From NCBI GenBank assembly GCA_031761405.1, contig JASEVX010000035.1, forward strand, positions 124,001 to 188,000: a stretch of DNA of 64,000 nucleotides. Direction: 5' to 3'. This document shows positions 41,095 to 51,309 of the stretch, in pieces. The stretch is from Serripes groenlandicus. Its lineage: Eukaryota; Mollusca; Bivalvia; Cardiida; Cardiidae. Made by a program: the position numbers and the translations under genes. The number at the start of each line of letters is the position of its first letter. The stretch's first letter is position 1. The notes under the pieces are model-generated. The model saw only the letters and a program-made list of their open reading frames with translations. It searched no databases and was not told the origin of the DNA.

Positions 41095-42770
41095 CAGGGG
41101 TCGATTTAACCGCTGGCCCGCTAGCCCGTGGCCAGTTGATTTTACCTCGGGCCAGCTGTACATGCAATAAGCTAGTCCGTCGGGCCTGCTGGAAATTATG
41201 GGATAATAAGGTAGTCTGTAAGAAATTGAAAATATCGAGTTGCATATGTACGTTTTTATTTCGTTCTGACCATTCCGTTCTTTCAGAAATTGTTAAAAAC
41301 GTATGTTTCACAATCGAGTGCGCTCAGTAATGGCCGTATTGATTTCCGCACACGATACTGTTAACTAAAATTTGATTGGACAGGTGCGCGAAAACAACCA
41401 ATCGTATGCCGCGTCTTAATATCCGCTTGGCAACATACACAAAATGGCGACGCACTAAATAATAATATCACCTTGAAACAAACTTTTGGTTAACGAATTT
41501 GGTCGGTTTGGTGAATAAATACATAATCAGGGTTTTCCATGACACACAAATCCTGCGTCATTGACGCATTTTCAACTCAAATGACCTCCAAAAATAACAT
41601 CTGTGCGTCCCTATGGACGCAATGTCGGTAAATGAAGTCCATTCTATTTTTCTATAATCTCGGTTTTCCAAAAATCTATATTTAACTTAGTTCTTATCCT
41701 GCACCAAAACATGCGAAAAAAATTCCGACGCTTCCAGGGTCGAATCTGGCGTACGTAATGTTTGTCACACCAAAATACACATATGGGACAACATTTGACC
41801 ATTTATCTATCGTATAAAGTAAACACAAACGGTCTTACTCACGCTTTTATGTGTTTTAATCTCTTTTTAATCCACCTCTTAGAGGCCTGACATTTAATAA
41901 CTCACAATGTGGTTGATTTGAACTGAGGATAACCGAATACGGTATTGTGGGTATTGTTGTTAAAGTACACCAACATGGATATTTAACGAAATAGTTATAT
42001 ATCTTATTCAAACAAGTTTGGGCGATATTTCGTTTATTTCTTTTTACCGATTTTGTCTAATTTATTTAACCGAAAACAAATTTGTTACAGATTTCAAATT
42101 TTTCGCCGTTGTGAATTGAATTTTGATAGATTAAAGTGGTAAAGAGGTAAGCTGCATAAATGTTAGGCTCAAATTAATATAATAATAATTATAGATATGG
42201 TTTTTTTTATCGTTGCGATAGCTGTCAGGATATAAAGTGCATAATAACGTGAATCGAGGTCTGTCTGAAACATGCTATGGATTTAGACTTCGGTTGACCA
42301 ATAAATGAGAAAACGAAAGTCTAAATTATTTGGACTATATTTAACTCTGAATGACAGGTTTAAGCTTTATCGATAACATTATCGGTTATGTACACATTTT
42401 TTTTTCACAAATTGACATTATTAATATTAAAGAGATAATAAAAACAAAGAACAACACACTTGTTTTTGAATGTTTTTTATATCAATCACTTGATAATAAA
42501 GTTCTAATTTGGACCCCCAACCCCTCAACTTTGATGACATGGAGGTCACAATGACCCTCAAGTTTCAAAGCTTAGGGAAAACCCTGTACATTGTATCAGA
42601 TATGTAAACTGTTTAAAAAGTTGAATTATTTCAATTAAATAAATAACCATTGAATGTTGCCTTGTCCTCATTAAAAAAGTTTGGGCCAGTGGTAAACATG
42701 TTGGGCCAGTAATTTCCATTTCAACTGGCCCTGCTGGCTAGTAGAAATGTCAGCCTTAAGTCTACCCCTG
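41095..42770. mobile_element. hAT-like non-autonomous element, 1676 bp
   Basis: Ends CAGGGGTCGATTTAACCG and TTAAGTCTACCCCTG are imperfect inverted repeats extending inward through CTAGCC and GGCCAGTTGA-type blocks. CTGAG stands on both sides (41090-41094 and 42771-42775), a 5-bp match inside what would be an 8-bp site. Left interior has CCAATCGTATG, an ATGGCGACGCAC and GC-rich words, perhaps an old promoter. No transposase frame. Confidence 0.65.
41528..42586. mobile_element. Second hAT-like element nested inside the first
   Basis: Ends CAGGGTTTTCC and GGGAAAACCCTG. Flanks TACATAAT (41520-41527) and TACATTGT (42587-42594) agree in 6 of 8. Subterminal TGCGTCATTGACGCA and CTGTGCGTCCCTATGGACGC palindromes. 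The only ORF, 67 codons at 42351, is unsupported. Confidence 0.65.
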
Positions 42771-42775
42771 CTGAG

Positions 42776-42860
42776 GGCAAAAAAATGCTATCACTATAAA
42801 TGAAACTAAGATTTTCAAATACAGTTGAAAACATTGTGGCAAAAGGATTAATTGTTTTCA
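42776..42860. mobile_element. TTAA-MITE fragment, cut by a hAT-like and a Helentron-like element
   Basis: GGCAAAAAAATGCTATCAC, TTGAAAACATTGTGGCAAAA. Together with 41070-41089 and 43223-43264 it forms one old MITE. Confidence 0.6.
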
Positions 42861-43223
42861 TTTTTAGCTCTACTGGCCAAAGGCCAGAAGGGCTTATGTC
42901 GTGGCGATTTGTCCGTCGTCCGTGCGTGCGTGCGTCCGTAAACAATTTCTTGTTAACACGATACAGTCTTCACTTTTGATCCGCCCATGCATGACTGGAT
43001 TATGGCCCTTGAAATGTTCAAAATTGTTATAAAAGAGCTTGTTAACACGATACAGTCTTCACGTTTGATTGTATCTCAACCAAACTTATACAGTAGTTAG
43101 ATATCCATGAGAGCTCGGTTCCTTTCGAAAACCATCCGATCTTCACCATACATACATGCTCTGGATTGAAAATGAGCAAAGAACCATACCGGTAGAGCAT
43201 AGGCCCTCATGGGCCTCTTGTTT
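42861..43223 (+). mobile_element. Helentron-like element, short copy (GGCC family)
   Basis: TTTTTAGCTCTACTGGCC, loop AAA, GGCCAGAAGGGCTTATG at the 5' end; GAGCATAGGCCCTCATGGGC, CTCTTGTTT at the 3' end. Only one to two body units. Gives the uninterrupted 5' hairpin used to read 2503-4996. Confidence 0.85.
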
Positions 43224-43268
43224 ATAAGTCTTCTGCTGTAAATGTGTCTGCACATGAGAAATGGTTAA

Positions 43269-43444
43269 CCCTTTCCCACATACAATAAATCCATAAATGA
43301 GAGTTTAATTATTAAATAGTGTTGAAAACTTTGTGGCAAATTGAGAAATTGCTCATCTTGACCAATTTCGTCTTTTGTCACAATGTTTTCAAAAGTAACC
43401 TGCTGCAGATGCGTCGGAATGTATCTAGAAGTGGGAAAGGGGGG
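43269..43444 (-). mobile_element. TTAA-MITE, intact ends
   Basis: TTAA at 43265-43268 and 43445-43448. CCCTTTCCCACATACAATAA left, TAGAAGTGGGAAAGGGG right. 43449-43649 is unassigned. Confidence 0.85.
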
Positions 43445-43649
43445 TTAATTGGCGGAGTACTTGGATAAAAATAATGCAGCTATGGGATAGTGATGGAATG
43501 CATTAATATGAACATAATAATGTTTGTGGAAACAACTTCTGCTAATTGGAACCTTAGACGATGTAATTAAGGCGATAATTAGATTTCTACCAAACTTGAT
43601 TGCCTATGTGTGATTTGAATGCAGCTTATCAGATTATAGACAAGTATAT

Positions 43650-43942
43650 TGTCTGTTGGTTACTAAGTGATGTAGGCCGTTTGATCCATGGGTTGTGAGA
43701 TCAAACCCCAGCTCAGCCAACATGCTTTCCGGTGCTTGACAAAAGTCAATGTGACAAGCATCATTCTTCTTCCTTCAATGGGCTAACAGTCAATGTGGAA
43801 AAGCAGCCACTTGCTTGGAAAGACTGTTATGTGCAGTATTGGCTTTAATTAGCAAGCCAGTAAACAAGTCAGGTAGGTGAACTGGTTGCCATCATATATT
43901 TGAGAAATTATTGAAAAAAGCATCAGGAAACCCAACAAAGTC
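43650..43942 (+). mobile_element. SINE-A, diverged full copy
   Basis: B-box-like GGGTTGTGAGATCAAACCCC, GACAAAAGTCAATGTGACAA, GGAAAAGCAGCCACTTGCTT, GGTAGGTGAACTGGTTGCC and a worn tail CATCAGGAAACCCAACAAAG. The A-box region is eroded. Confidence 0.75.
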
Positions 43943-44434
43943 TACATTATTTTTAAAGAATCCTATGCCACTTTCAAACTGTGTTACTTAAATTAATCTT
44001 TTCAGCGATACATATGACATGTGCCTATGTGGCAGATTATGAAAGATATTATATTATAATCTCTGATTTTTATCAATTCCTTAAATTGATTGTGCAGATG
44101 TCCATTATGTCAAGATATTATAAGAATGTGACTTGTAACTTGCATTAAAATTGTCGAAATGAGATTAAGTAAAAAAAGGCCATGCTAATAAGATTATTTA
44201 CAAAACATGTATAAACCATGGACAGTGACTAAGTTCTGAAACAAGGCCAGAAATCTGTCTCCAAAACTATTGAAGTTTACGCTGTGCTGGCAATTTCTGC
44301 TCAAGTAACAGATTGGTCAGAAGCAATTAATTTTCTTTCTTGAAATTGACCAATCATAAATCTTATTTAGATCATATTGTTCATTTCTGGACAGTGTACA
44401 ATTTTCGGGACTTGGTCATTGTCAAAGCTCTAGT
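43943..44434. other. Unassigned AT-rich stretch
   Basis: No repeat termini, tRNA boxes or ORFs of note. Confidence 0.55.
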
Positions 44435-44836
44435 TAACCCCTTCCCTCATACAACAAATCTGCAGCAGACGACTTTAAACATATTTTGTCAAAAAATAGA
44501 AAATCTCTATAATTGAATTGGATAACCTATGACAAAAAGATGAAAACATTATAACCCTAGCTATGTTGTGGGTACTCAACAGAATGGTCTAATTGAGTAC
44601 CCACATCATAGGGTTTGGATGGACAATGATAAAGATATTGTGGGGAAAAGAGCTGTATACCCCTCCTTATCTGGACCAGTCCTGGTCTGATGATTGGCCA
44701 TGGTATTGACCATCAGAGGTGTGTCAATTACCATTTTTGTGTCCTTGTTATGTCTGTTAACCCTTTCCCACATTCAACAAATATGCAGCAGATGATTTTA
44801 AATACATATTGGAAAAAGTTTGAAAAATCTCATTTT
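44435..44836. mobile_element. TTAA-MITE fragments with MITE2 between them
   Basis: 44435-44547: CCCTTCCCTCATACAACAAA to CTATGACAAAAAGATGAAAA. 44548-44690 is MITE2 in reverse: foldback ACCCTAGCTATGTTGTGGGT / ACCCACATCATAGGGT, then CCCTCCTTATCTGGACC. 44759-44836: CCCTTTCCCACATTCAACAA right-end piece. Confidence 0.65.
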
Positions 44837-44840
44837 TTAA

Positions 44841-45059
44841 CCCTTTCCCTCATATAGACGCTTTCTGATGCCTCTGCAGCAGACGGCTTTTTGAAAACAT
44901 AGTGACAAAAGAATAAATTGCTCAAAACGAGCAATTTCTTCTTTTGCCACAATGTTTTCCACTTTTAGTCATAGGTTATCTATTCAATTATAGAAATTTT
45001 CAATTTTTCGACAAAATATGTTCAAAGTCTGCTGCAGAATTGTTGTATGAGGGAAAGGG
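44841..45059 (+). mobile_element. TTAA-MITE, intact copy (219 bp)
   Basis: TTAA at 44837-44840 and 45060-45063. Near-consensus: CCCTTTCCCTCATATAGACG, hairpin TTGCTCAAAACGAGCAA, GTTGTATGAGGGAAAGGG. Confidence 0.95.
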
Positions 45060-45063
45060 TTAA

Positions 45064-45362
45064 ATGAGAGATTAATTATGAAATAGAGTTGAAAACAGTT
45101 TGGCATTTCTCCATTTGCCACAATGTGTTTAACAGTTACTGTAACGTCTGCTGAAGAGGCGTCAGAAAGCATCTGTATAAAGGAAAGGATAAACAATAGT
45201 AGTAATGGCTTTGAACCTCATCGTTGCTCAGGATTGTGGCAGCATAAATTTATGTATCTGCTTTAGGAAAAATAATACCTGTAATCCTGGAAAATTACCT
45301 GTCAAAGGCCTTGATATACCTGAAACACTGTTGAAAGCGGTGTAAAACACCTGTCAATCAAT
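45064..45362. mobile_element. TTAA-MITE fragment followed by SINE-B body
   Basis: 45064-45192: GAGTTGAAAACAGTTTGGCA to GGCGTCAGAAAGCATCTGTA. 45199-45362: AGTAGTAATGGCTTTGAACC, TCAGGATTGTGGCAGC and a tail GCGGTGTAAAACACCTGTC; the SINE head is missing. Confidence 0.65.
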
Positions 45363-45650
45363 CAAAACTGGGAATTTAAAGCAAAACAAAAAAATAGAAA
45401 TCATAAATGTCAACCTTTCCCCATCATATTTTAAGAACTAATTACAAGCTGCAGTCAGGCATCAATAAATTCCAGCTTTTGATTGACTGAATTGACTGAA
45501 TGGAATAAGATGCACACTTTCTATCTGTGTTTTGTGACATCAACGTTAATTATTAGGGACTTAAGAACACAAGCTCTTAGGATCAGGATGGTAAAAAAAC
45601 GTCTTATTGAGACAATTTTGTTGTACCTACAACATAGGGTTTAACCCTTT
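45363..45650. other. Unassigned, with a MITE2 scrap
   Basis: 45570-45640 keeps TCTTATTGAGACAATTTTGT and ACCTACAACATAGGGTTT from MITE2. GCACACTTTCTATCTGTGTT at 45511 has a relative at 46033. Confidence 0.5.
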
Positions 45651-45654
45651 ACCA

Positions 45655-46000
45655 CATACAACAAATCTGATTTGGAAACTCCCTTTAAATGAAGGTACAA
45701 TATTTGAATAGTTGAAAACTGTGATGATGATGGTGACAAAAGGAGAAATTGCTTGTTTTGAGCAATTTCATCTTTTATTGACATATTTTCAAAAAAGCTG
45801 TCTGCTGCAGAGGCGTCAGAAAGCTTCTTTATGAGGAAAAGGGTTAATTGAATAATAAGAGAGATATTGTTGGTATTAAAAGACCGATTAACTGCATCTG
45901 ATCTCGGAATTTTGCTGTTCCAAAATGAAAACATCTGTAGAAGAGACAAAAAATCTCCTTTTCCGACATTCTTTTCAAAGGTTGCCTGGCCCAGAATCAT
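45655..46000 (-). mobile_element. TTAA-MITE copy plus fragment
   Basis: 45655-45843 has TTAA on both sides (45651-45654, 45844-45847) and a GCTTGTTTTGAGC hairpin. 45880-46000 keeps ATCTGTAGAAGAGACAAAAA and CTTTTCAAAGGTTGCCTG. The 119-codon minus-strand ORF covering both (45641-46000) is made of MITE sequence. Confidence 0.7.
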
Positions 46001-46349
46001 CAGTAGTTATGCCTGAATCGATCAGTGGTACTAAGATGCACACTACAATCTACCTGTGTTTTATGACATAATCGGTAATATTGGGGGGGACTGTGGTACA
46101 TCAGATTCCTATCTAACTGTCTGCCACAGAATCTATGATATCTGGGTTGGGAATCAATCTTCTCACATCCTTCTGTATACCAGTGTGTGAACAAGTCTCT
46201 CTGTGAACGATTTAACCCTTAATAACGGAACGGAATACTTTACGCTATTTCTGTTTGACTATTTTGTGATTTTTTTTTTTTTTTATCCATTTAGAGGTAA
46301 ACACTTAATAACAATGGAGTGGAATACTATGCAGTATTTTTGGTGACTA
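46001..46349. repeat. Diverged direct repeats around TGGAATACT
   Basis: GGAATACTTTACGCTATTT, GGAATACTATGCAGTATTT and GGAATACTGCACACTATTT begin three similar blocks at about 46231, 46321 and 46590, two of them followed by TTATCCATTT or TGATCCATTT. The MITE at 46354 sits between the second and third. Confidence 0.55.
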
Positions 46350-46353
46350 TTAA

Positions 46354-46577
46354 CCCTCTACCATACAAAAACACTTTCTGTCGCCTCAGCAGCAGACGAC
46401 ATTTGAAATCATTGTGACAAAAGGAAGGAGAAATGTCTCAAAATGAGCAATTACTCTTTTTGTCACAATGTTTTCAAATTTCTTCCCAGTATTTATACCA
46501 TACAGTTTTTTTTTTGTGTTTTTGCCGAGATGTTTTTAAAGTTGTCTGCTGCAAGTTTATTGTATGTGGGAATGGGT
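46354..46577 (+). mobile_element. TTAA-MITE, right end worn
   Basis: TTAA at 46350-46353, CCCTCTACCATACAAAAACA, GCCTCAGCAGCAGACGACAT, foldback TCTCAAAATGAGC, GTATGTGGGAATGGG. Confidence 0.75.
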
Positions 46578-46740
46578 TTCAATAATTGATTGGAATACTG
46601 CACACTATTTTTTGTGTGACTTTTTTTCTTGATCCATTTACAGGTTACAGTGACAGGTCAAATTTTGTTATTCTGCTTGTTGTATATAAAATCGACCTTT
46701 GACATGCTTGGGTGTGATATTTACCTGTCGTGATATTTAA

Positions 46741-46975
46741 CCTTTTCCCACCGGCCAGTGCAGACGCATTTTGACGCAATAGCAGCAGACGACTTTTTAA
46801 AACATTGTGGCCAAAGGTGAAATTGCTAAATTGCTCATGATGAGCAATTTCTCCTTTGGCCACAATGTTTTCAACTTTATTTAACAATTAAGCTATCTTT
46901 TATGGAGATTTTTCTGGTTTTTGTCACCATGTTTTCAAAGTTGTCTGCTGCAGATGTGTTGTATGTGGGAAAGGG
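46741..46975 (+). mobile_element. TTAA-MITE, intact copy of the GCAATAGCAGC sub-type (235 bp)
   Basis: TTAA at 46737-46740 and 46976-46979. The foldback uses GGCCAAAGGTGAAATTGC / GAGCAATTTCTCCTTTGGCC. Longest intact copy in the window. Confidence 0.9.
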
Positions 46976-46979
46976 TTAA

Positions 46980-47413
46980 AGAGTCGGCTGCTTTGAAATG
47001 TGTGCTCTGACAAAAAAAATGAAAAATAATTCTGATAAAGAGTTGGAAACACTCGGGGTAATTTTCGTAATTTGTGCGATTTTTGCATTTTGAAAAATAT
47101 TTTTTAAGAGGTTTTTAAAAGGTTTTACACAAAGATGTAGTATGGTGAAACCTGTGTATAAAGACCACCATTGATAAGACATCAATCTGTTCACAGGTGG
47201 TCTTTATTTGCAGAGTCATTTATGCAGAAAATGAATAATTTTGAACCTAAAAGTGTGCTATTAATGCTATATATAGACAGGGAATTACTATACAAATTTA
47301 GGTGGAATTAAGTATAAGATCATGGTAGAAACACAACCTTTGGGTGCTAGAACTTGATCCACGGCTGAATATAAATGAACCAATATTACTGGTAACTCGC
47401 TCAGACAATGCAA
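46980..47413. other. Unassigned stretch with one hairpin
   Basis: CTGTGTATAAAGACCACC (from 47151) pairs with GGTGGTCTTTATTTGC (to 47212). The 72-codon minus-strand ORF at 46976-47194 is unsupported. Confidence 0.5.
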
Positions 47414-47417
47414 TTAA

Positions 47418-47616
47418 CCTTTTCCCTCATATAGACGCTTTCTGACGCCTCTGCAGCAGACGGCTTTTTGAAAACATAGTGACAAAAGAAGAAATTGCTC
47501 AAAACGAGCAATTTCTCCTTTTGCCACAATGTTTTCCACTTTTAGTCATAGGTTATTCATTCAATTATAGAGAATTTCTATGATTTAACTAGAGATTTGT
47601 CATATGAGGGAAAGGG
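47418..47616 (+). mobile_element. TTAA-MITE, intact ends
   Basis: TTAA at 47414-47417 and 47617-47620. Left half near consensus (hairpin TTGCTCAAAACGAGCAA). The right third is short, joining TTCTATGATTT to GTCATATGAGGGAAAGGG. Confidence 0.9.
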
Positions 47617-47792
47617 TTAAATAACATAAAATTAATGAAAGTGGCATAAAACATAATGCAAATTCCATACTAACCAAAATATATAAGTACAGCATTTTCT
47701 TAGCTGGACATCTATGGACTTGAGTTACATATCTCTCTCACAGCAGGCGAAAAAAAGATGATCTTGGTAACTCATTGACTCACATAGATGAG

Positions 47793-47985
47793 CTGGGGGT
47801 CCAGATAAGGAGGGGTATAACTGTTCTTTTTCCCCCAATATCCAACCAAACCATATGTTATGGGTACTCAAAACAATTGTCTCGGTGAGACCATTCTTTT
47901 GAATACCCACAACATAGGTTAGAGGGTCAAATAATGATTTCAGTGCATGCAAAACATGCAAAATGCCCCTTATCTAGAGCTAAAT
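47793..47985 (+). mobile_element. MITE2, best-preserved long copy
   Basis: Left arm AGCTGGGGGTCCAGATAAGG, right arm CCCCTTATCTAGAGCT. Central foldback CCATATGTTATGGGTACTC / AATACCCACAACATAGG, with AGAGGGTCAAATAATGATTT between foldback and right arm. No ORF of its own. Confidence 0.8.
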
Positions 47986-48329
47986 GGAATGAGCATGTCA
48001 ATACTATTTATTGTGTTGCCATAATGAATTTGGCTCAGATTGTATCATGAGTTTTATTCAAACCAAGTGACCAGATATTTGTGTACTCTGTATTGGCCAG
48101 TTTGTTTCGTGTCAATCATAGGATAAATTGTGTAAATTGTGAGACTGGAATTATTTTCCTTTTATGATTATTTCTTAGATTATATTTTTTTTTATCAGTT
48201 AAGTGTCTTGGGAATACGTTTTAAGTTTTGTTAAAATGTTTTTTATTCAAGTTAGGATTACCAGCTAATGTAAGTGTTAAATTGGAAAGCTGGTATAAAG
48301 TCTGATATTATAATAAAAGAGCCGACTGT
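47986..48329. other. Unassigned AT-rich stretch
   Basis: No feature recognised. Confidence 0.55.
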
Positions 48330-49238
48330 GCCTCTCAACCTGCAGTCACATCTTGATGCATCTACAAGAGACAACTTTTGGAAACATAATGGAACAAAAT
48401 AAGAAATTGCTCATGATGAATAATTGCACCTTTTGTCACCATGTTTTCAAATATATTAATTGATTATACTCAATTTATAGAGAATTTATGTTTGCATAAA
48501 TGTTTTATAAACTTGAAGCTTAGTTAGATACACAGCGACTTTGAAAACATAATTGACAAAAACTTGAAAAATCTCTATAAAAGATAAGCTAATTGTTAAA
48601 TAAAGTTGAAATCATTGTGGCCAAAGGAAAAATTGCTCATCATGAGCAATTTAATAATACTTTGGCAACACAATGTTTTCAAAAGTCATCAGCTGCTATT
48701 GCGTCAAAACGCCTCTGCTGGTGGGAAAGGGCTAAGACGATGATCACATCTCTTCTCATGTATTGATCATTTTCTGAGAAAACTAAAATGTATTTGCTTC
48801 ACACGTTTCTTTTTTCCATCTGGTTGTTTAATGAGATATTTAGAGCAGTTTTAGAAAAATAGTGACATTAGTGCGCTGAATTTTGCTGATCATTTTCACC
48901 CCTTTCCCACTTACAACAAATTTGAAGCAGACGACATTGAAAACATCGAGACAAAAATGTACAAAATCTTTGTAAGGAAAAAAAAAATTATTTGACTAAA
49001 AGTTGAAAACATTGTGACAAGGGGATTTTGTCACAATGTATTCAAAGATTGTCTGCTGGAGATGCTTCAAAATGCACTGTAAAGTTGGAAAGGATTAACC
49101 CTTTCCCATCGGATGCATATGTGTCGGGCAGCTAATGTGAAAACATTGTGGTAAAAGGTTAAATTGATTATTTTGATTCGCAATTTTCCACACTGTTTTT
49201 AACTCTATTTAATTATCAAGCTTTCATTTATAGAGATT
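48330..49238. mobile_element. Series of four degraded TTAA-MITE copies
   Basis: 48330-48520 (CCTGCAGTCACATCTTGATG), 48535-48733 (TTGGTGGG-like right end GGTGGGAAAGGGCTAA), 48898-49097 (CCCCTTTCCCACTTACAACA to TTGGAAAGGATTAA) and 49101-49238 (CCCTTTCCCATCGGATGCAT). Each keeps part of the GAAATTGCTC foldback. 48734-48897 is unassigned. Confidence 0.7.
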
Positions 49239-49428
49239 CGTCTTCCACCAATGGGCTTAGTCTATGTGGAAAAGCAGCCAGTTGCTTAATTGGAAAGATT
49301 GTTGTGTGAAGTACTGGTGTTTGAAAACCAGGAAACACATGAGTAGGTGAACTGGCCGCCGTGATATGACTGAGAAATTGTTAAAAACGGCGTTAAACCC
49401 CAATCAATCAAATCAATCAATCAATTCT
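49239..49428 (+). mobile_element. SINE-A, 5'-truncated, with target duplication
   Basis: Starts CGTCTTCCACCAATGGGC and ends CCCCAATCAATCAAATCAAT. TTTATAGAGATT stands on both sides (49227-49238, 49429-49440). It splits a TTAA-MITE whose core resumes as TTTTCGCCTAGCTGTGC to about 49510. Confidence 0.9.
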
Positions 49429-49557
49429 TTTATAGAGATTTTTCGCCTAGCTGTGCAAAAATATGAAAAAATACTTGAAAATTTAGTTTCAAAAGGGGAA
49501 ATTTCTAAGAAATAATTGTGTGGTTTAAGCCTTTGAGATTTGAGATCAGGTATACAC

Positions 49558-49661
49558 ATTATTTTCCCCCTATAATGCAGCAGTTCAGGAGTGCCACGGT
49601 GCCCTTGGTCAAGGCACATTGCTTTAGTTCGAACATTACCTTAAATAATGTTGAAAATTGT
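49558..49661 (+). mobile_element. SINE-C body, split by a MITE
   Basis: GTGCCCTTGGTCAAGGCACA, TTACCTTAAATAATGTTGAA, then after the MITE ACCCAAATAAAACGAACAAA (49890-49909). This matches the full SINE-C order AATGTTGAAAGCAGTCTAAA, ACCCCAATAAAACAAAC at 29300-29345. Confidence 0.75.
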
Positions 49662-49665
49662 TTAA

Positions 49666-49885
49666 CCCTTTCCCTCATATAGATGCTTTCTGACGCCTCT
49701 GCAGCAGACGGCTTTTTGAAAACATAGTGACAAAAGAAGAAATTGCACAAAACGTGCAATTTCTCCTTTTGCCACAATGTTTTCCATTTTTTGTCATACG
49801 TTATCCATTCAATTATGGAGATTTTCTATTTTTTGACAAAATACGTTCAGTCGTCTGCTGCAGAATTTTCATATGAGGGAAAGGG
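49666..49885 (+). mobile_element. TTAA-MITE, intact copy inside SINE-C (220 bp)
   Basis: TTAA at 49662-49665 and 49886-49889. Removing the element and one TTAA restores the SINE-C tail. Near-consensus, with hairpin TTGCACAAAACGTGCAA. Confidence 0.95.
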
Positions 49886-49954
49886 TTAAAACCCAAATAA
49901 AACGAACAAAATAGTTAATCTGGTAAGGCAAGCTAGTATTTTAAATTCTAAAAA

Positions 49955-50115
49955 CCTTATTTGATATCCAAACCTTATGTTGTGGGTACTCAAAAGAATC
50001 GTCTAAGTGTGACGAATCTTTTGAATACCCACAACATAGGGTTTGCTCAAGTCATAACAAAAATATAGGTGGTAAAAGACCAGTTTACTCCTCCTTATCT
50101 AGTCCTCTGAGTTAA
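49955..50115 (-). mobile_element. MITE2, reverse orientation
   Basis: Foldback CCTTATGTTGTGGGTACTC / AATACCCACAACATAGGGT, then CTCCTCCTTATCTAGTCCTC TGA at the right. The left arm is worn. 50116-50274 is unassigned. Confidence 0.75.
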
Positions 50116-50274
50116 TGAATCCACTTTCTAGCACTGCAAATTCACATGGGGTTTATATCCACATGTATCCAGGTGTGAAAGTTAGACATGTAATAAATGA
50201 TTAATGAGGATAAAAGATACTTAAAAGTGACTTAAAAGTGACTTTGATATCTTGTTATCAACAACTTTTAAACC

Positions 50275-50436
50275 CTTTTCCAGCACAGGCTATTTCTGAT
50301 GCCTCTGCAGCAGACGTTACTGTTGAAAACATTTGCATCAATAGGAAGAAATAGTCATCATCTCCTTTTACCACAATGTTTAAATAATTCGTCTGCTGCA
50401 GAGGCATCAGAAATAGTCTGTATGAGGGAACAGTTA
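50275..50436. mobile_element. TTAA-MITE, degraded
   Basis: CCCTTTTCCAGCACAGGCTA, GCCTCTGCAGCAGACGTTAC, ACCACAATGTTTAAATAATT, GTCTGCTGCAGAGGCATCAG, TATGAGGGAACAGTTAA. Both ends are left-type, giving an almost perfect single palindrome. Confidence 0.75.
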
Positions 50437-50470
50437 AATGCTAATTAACAACAACAGTCTGACAACATAA

Positions 50471-50698
50471 CGAGGGCTTGGCGTGAAATGGTTGTAACTA
50501 AAATTTGTATTTTTTTTACCTAGGTTAATCAACTCGCAATAAAGTCTTTATAAGTGTTAAATCAATTTTCTTGGTAAACAATGGAAATTTAGGTGCCATT
50601 GCTCGTTCTGAGCAATGGCATCTAAATTTGCATTGTTTACAAAGGGGTCAAAATTGCCCCTAAACAAGGGTTTTCTTTAGTTTCACACCAAGCCCTCG
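50471..50698. mobile_element. MITE3, complete (228 bp)
   Basis: Ends CGAGGGCTTGGCGTGAAA and TTTCACACCAAGCCCTCG. ATAA lies on both sides (50467-50470, 50699-50702). Contains the hairpin GCCATTGCTCGTTCTGAGCA. TATA-rich left half has no ORF. Confidence 0.85.
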
Positions 50699-50724
50699 AT
50701 AAGCTCTCATTGTTGTAGCTTTTA

Positions 50725-51018
50725 ACCCTTTCCCACATTATATAGACACTTTCTGATGTCTCTCTGGAGCAGACAACTTTTGAAAACATTGCGGCAAAAG
50801 TAGAAATTGCTCAATATGAGTAATTTCTTCCATTTGCCACAATTCTTTCAAAGCAGTTCTATTAGTTTGCTTTCATCTAAACCTTTTACACATACAGATA
50901 CCTTTTGTTTTCCACTGTATTCAATTATTTTACTTTATTTTATAGAGATTTTCATAGTTTTGGCTAAATGGTTTCATCGGTCATATTTGCTAGTGTTTTG
51001 TCGGAATGTGGGAAAGGG
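50725..51018. mobile_element. TTAA-MITE with an internal insertion or second copy
   Basis: CCCTTTCCCACATTATATAG, TCTGGAGCAGACAACTTTTG, foldback TTGCTCAATATGAG, a second start ACCTTTTACACATACAG at 50880, and right end GGAATGTGGGAAAGGG before TTAA. Confidence 0.65.
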
Positions 51019-51309
51019 TTAAATCTTTTCCTTTATGATGCTACATGGATGTACAACATTTTAAAACATCTTAAAGAAAAGCTGAATCTTCCAATAATGA
51101 GCATCATGCCTCCTTTTTCACATATATGTGCCACTTGTTTTGGCCAATTTTCATTTGATTTTATTCAGAATGTTTGTAAAATAAGTGTAATGAATTAGCA
51201 GATGAGGATTATTCATTAATTTATAAATAATGATGCCTGCTATATTCTCTTTATCTACATTAATGCTTTCCCCCAAGCAGATGCATTCGAGCAACTTCAG
51301 CAGGAAACT
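51019..51309. other. Unassigned stretch with a MITE start at the end
   Basis: No feature until 51262, where AATGCTTTCCCCCAAGCAGA resembles a worn MITE left end that leads into the tandem array. Confidence 0.5.

Noticed and set aside
45641..46000. 119-codon minus-strand ORF as a gene
   Set aside because: It reads through TTAA-MITE arms and core; fragments of the same peptide occur at other MITE copies.
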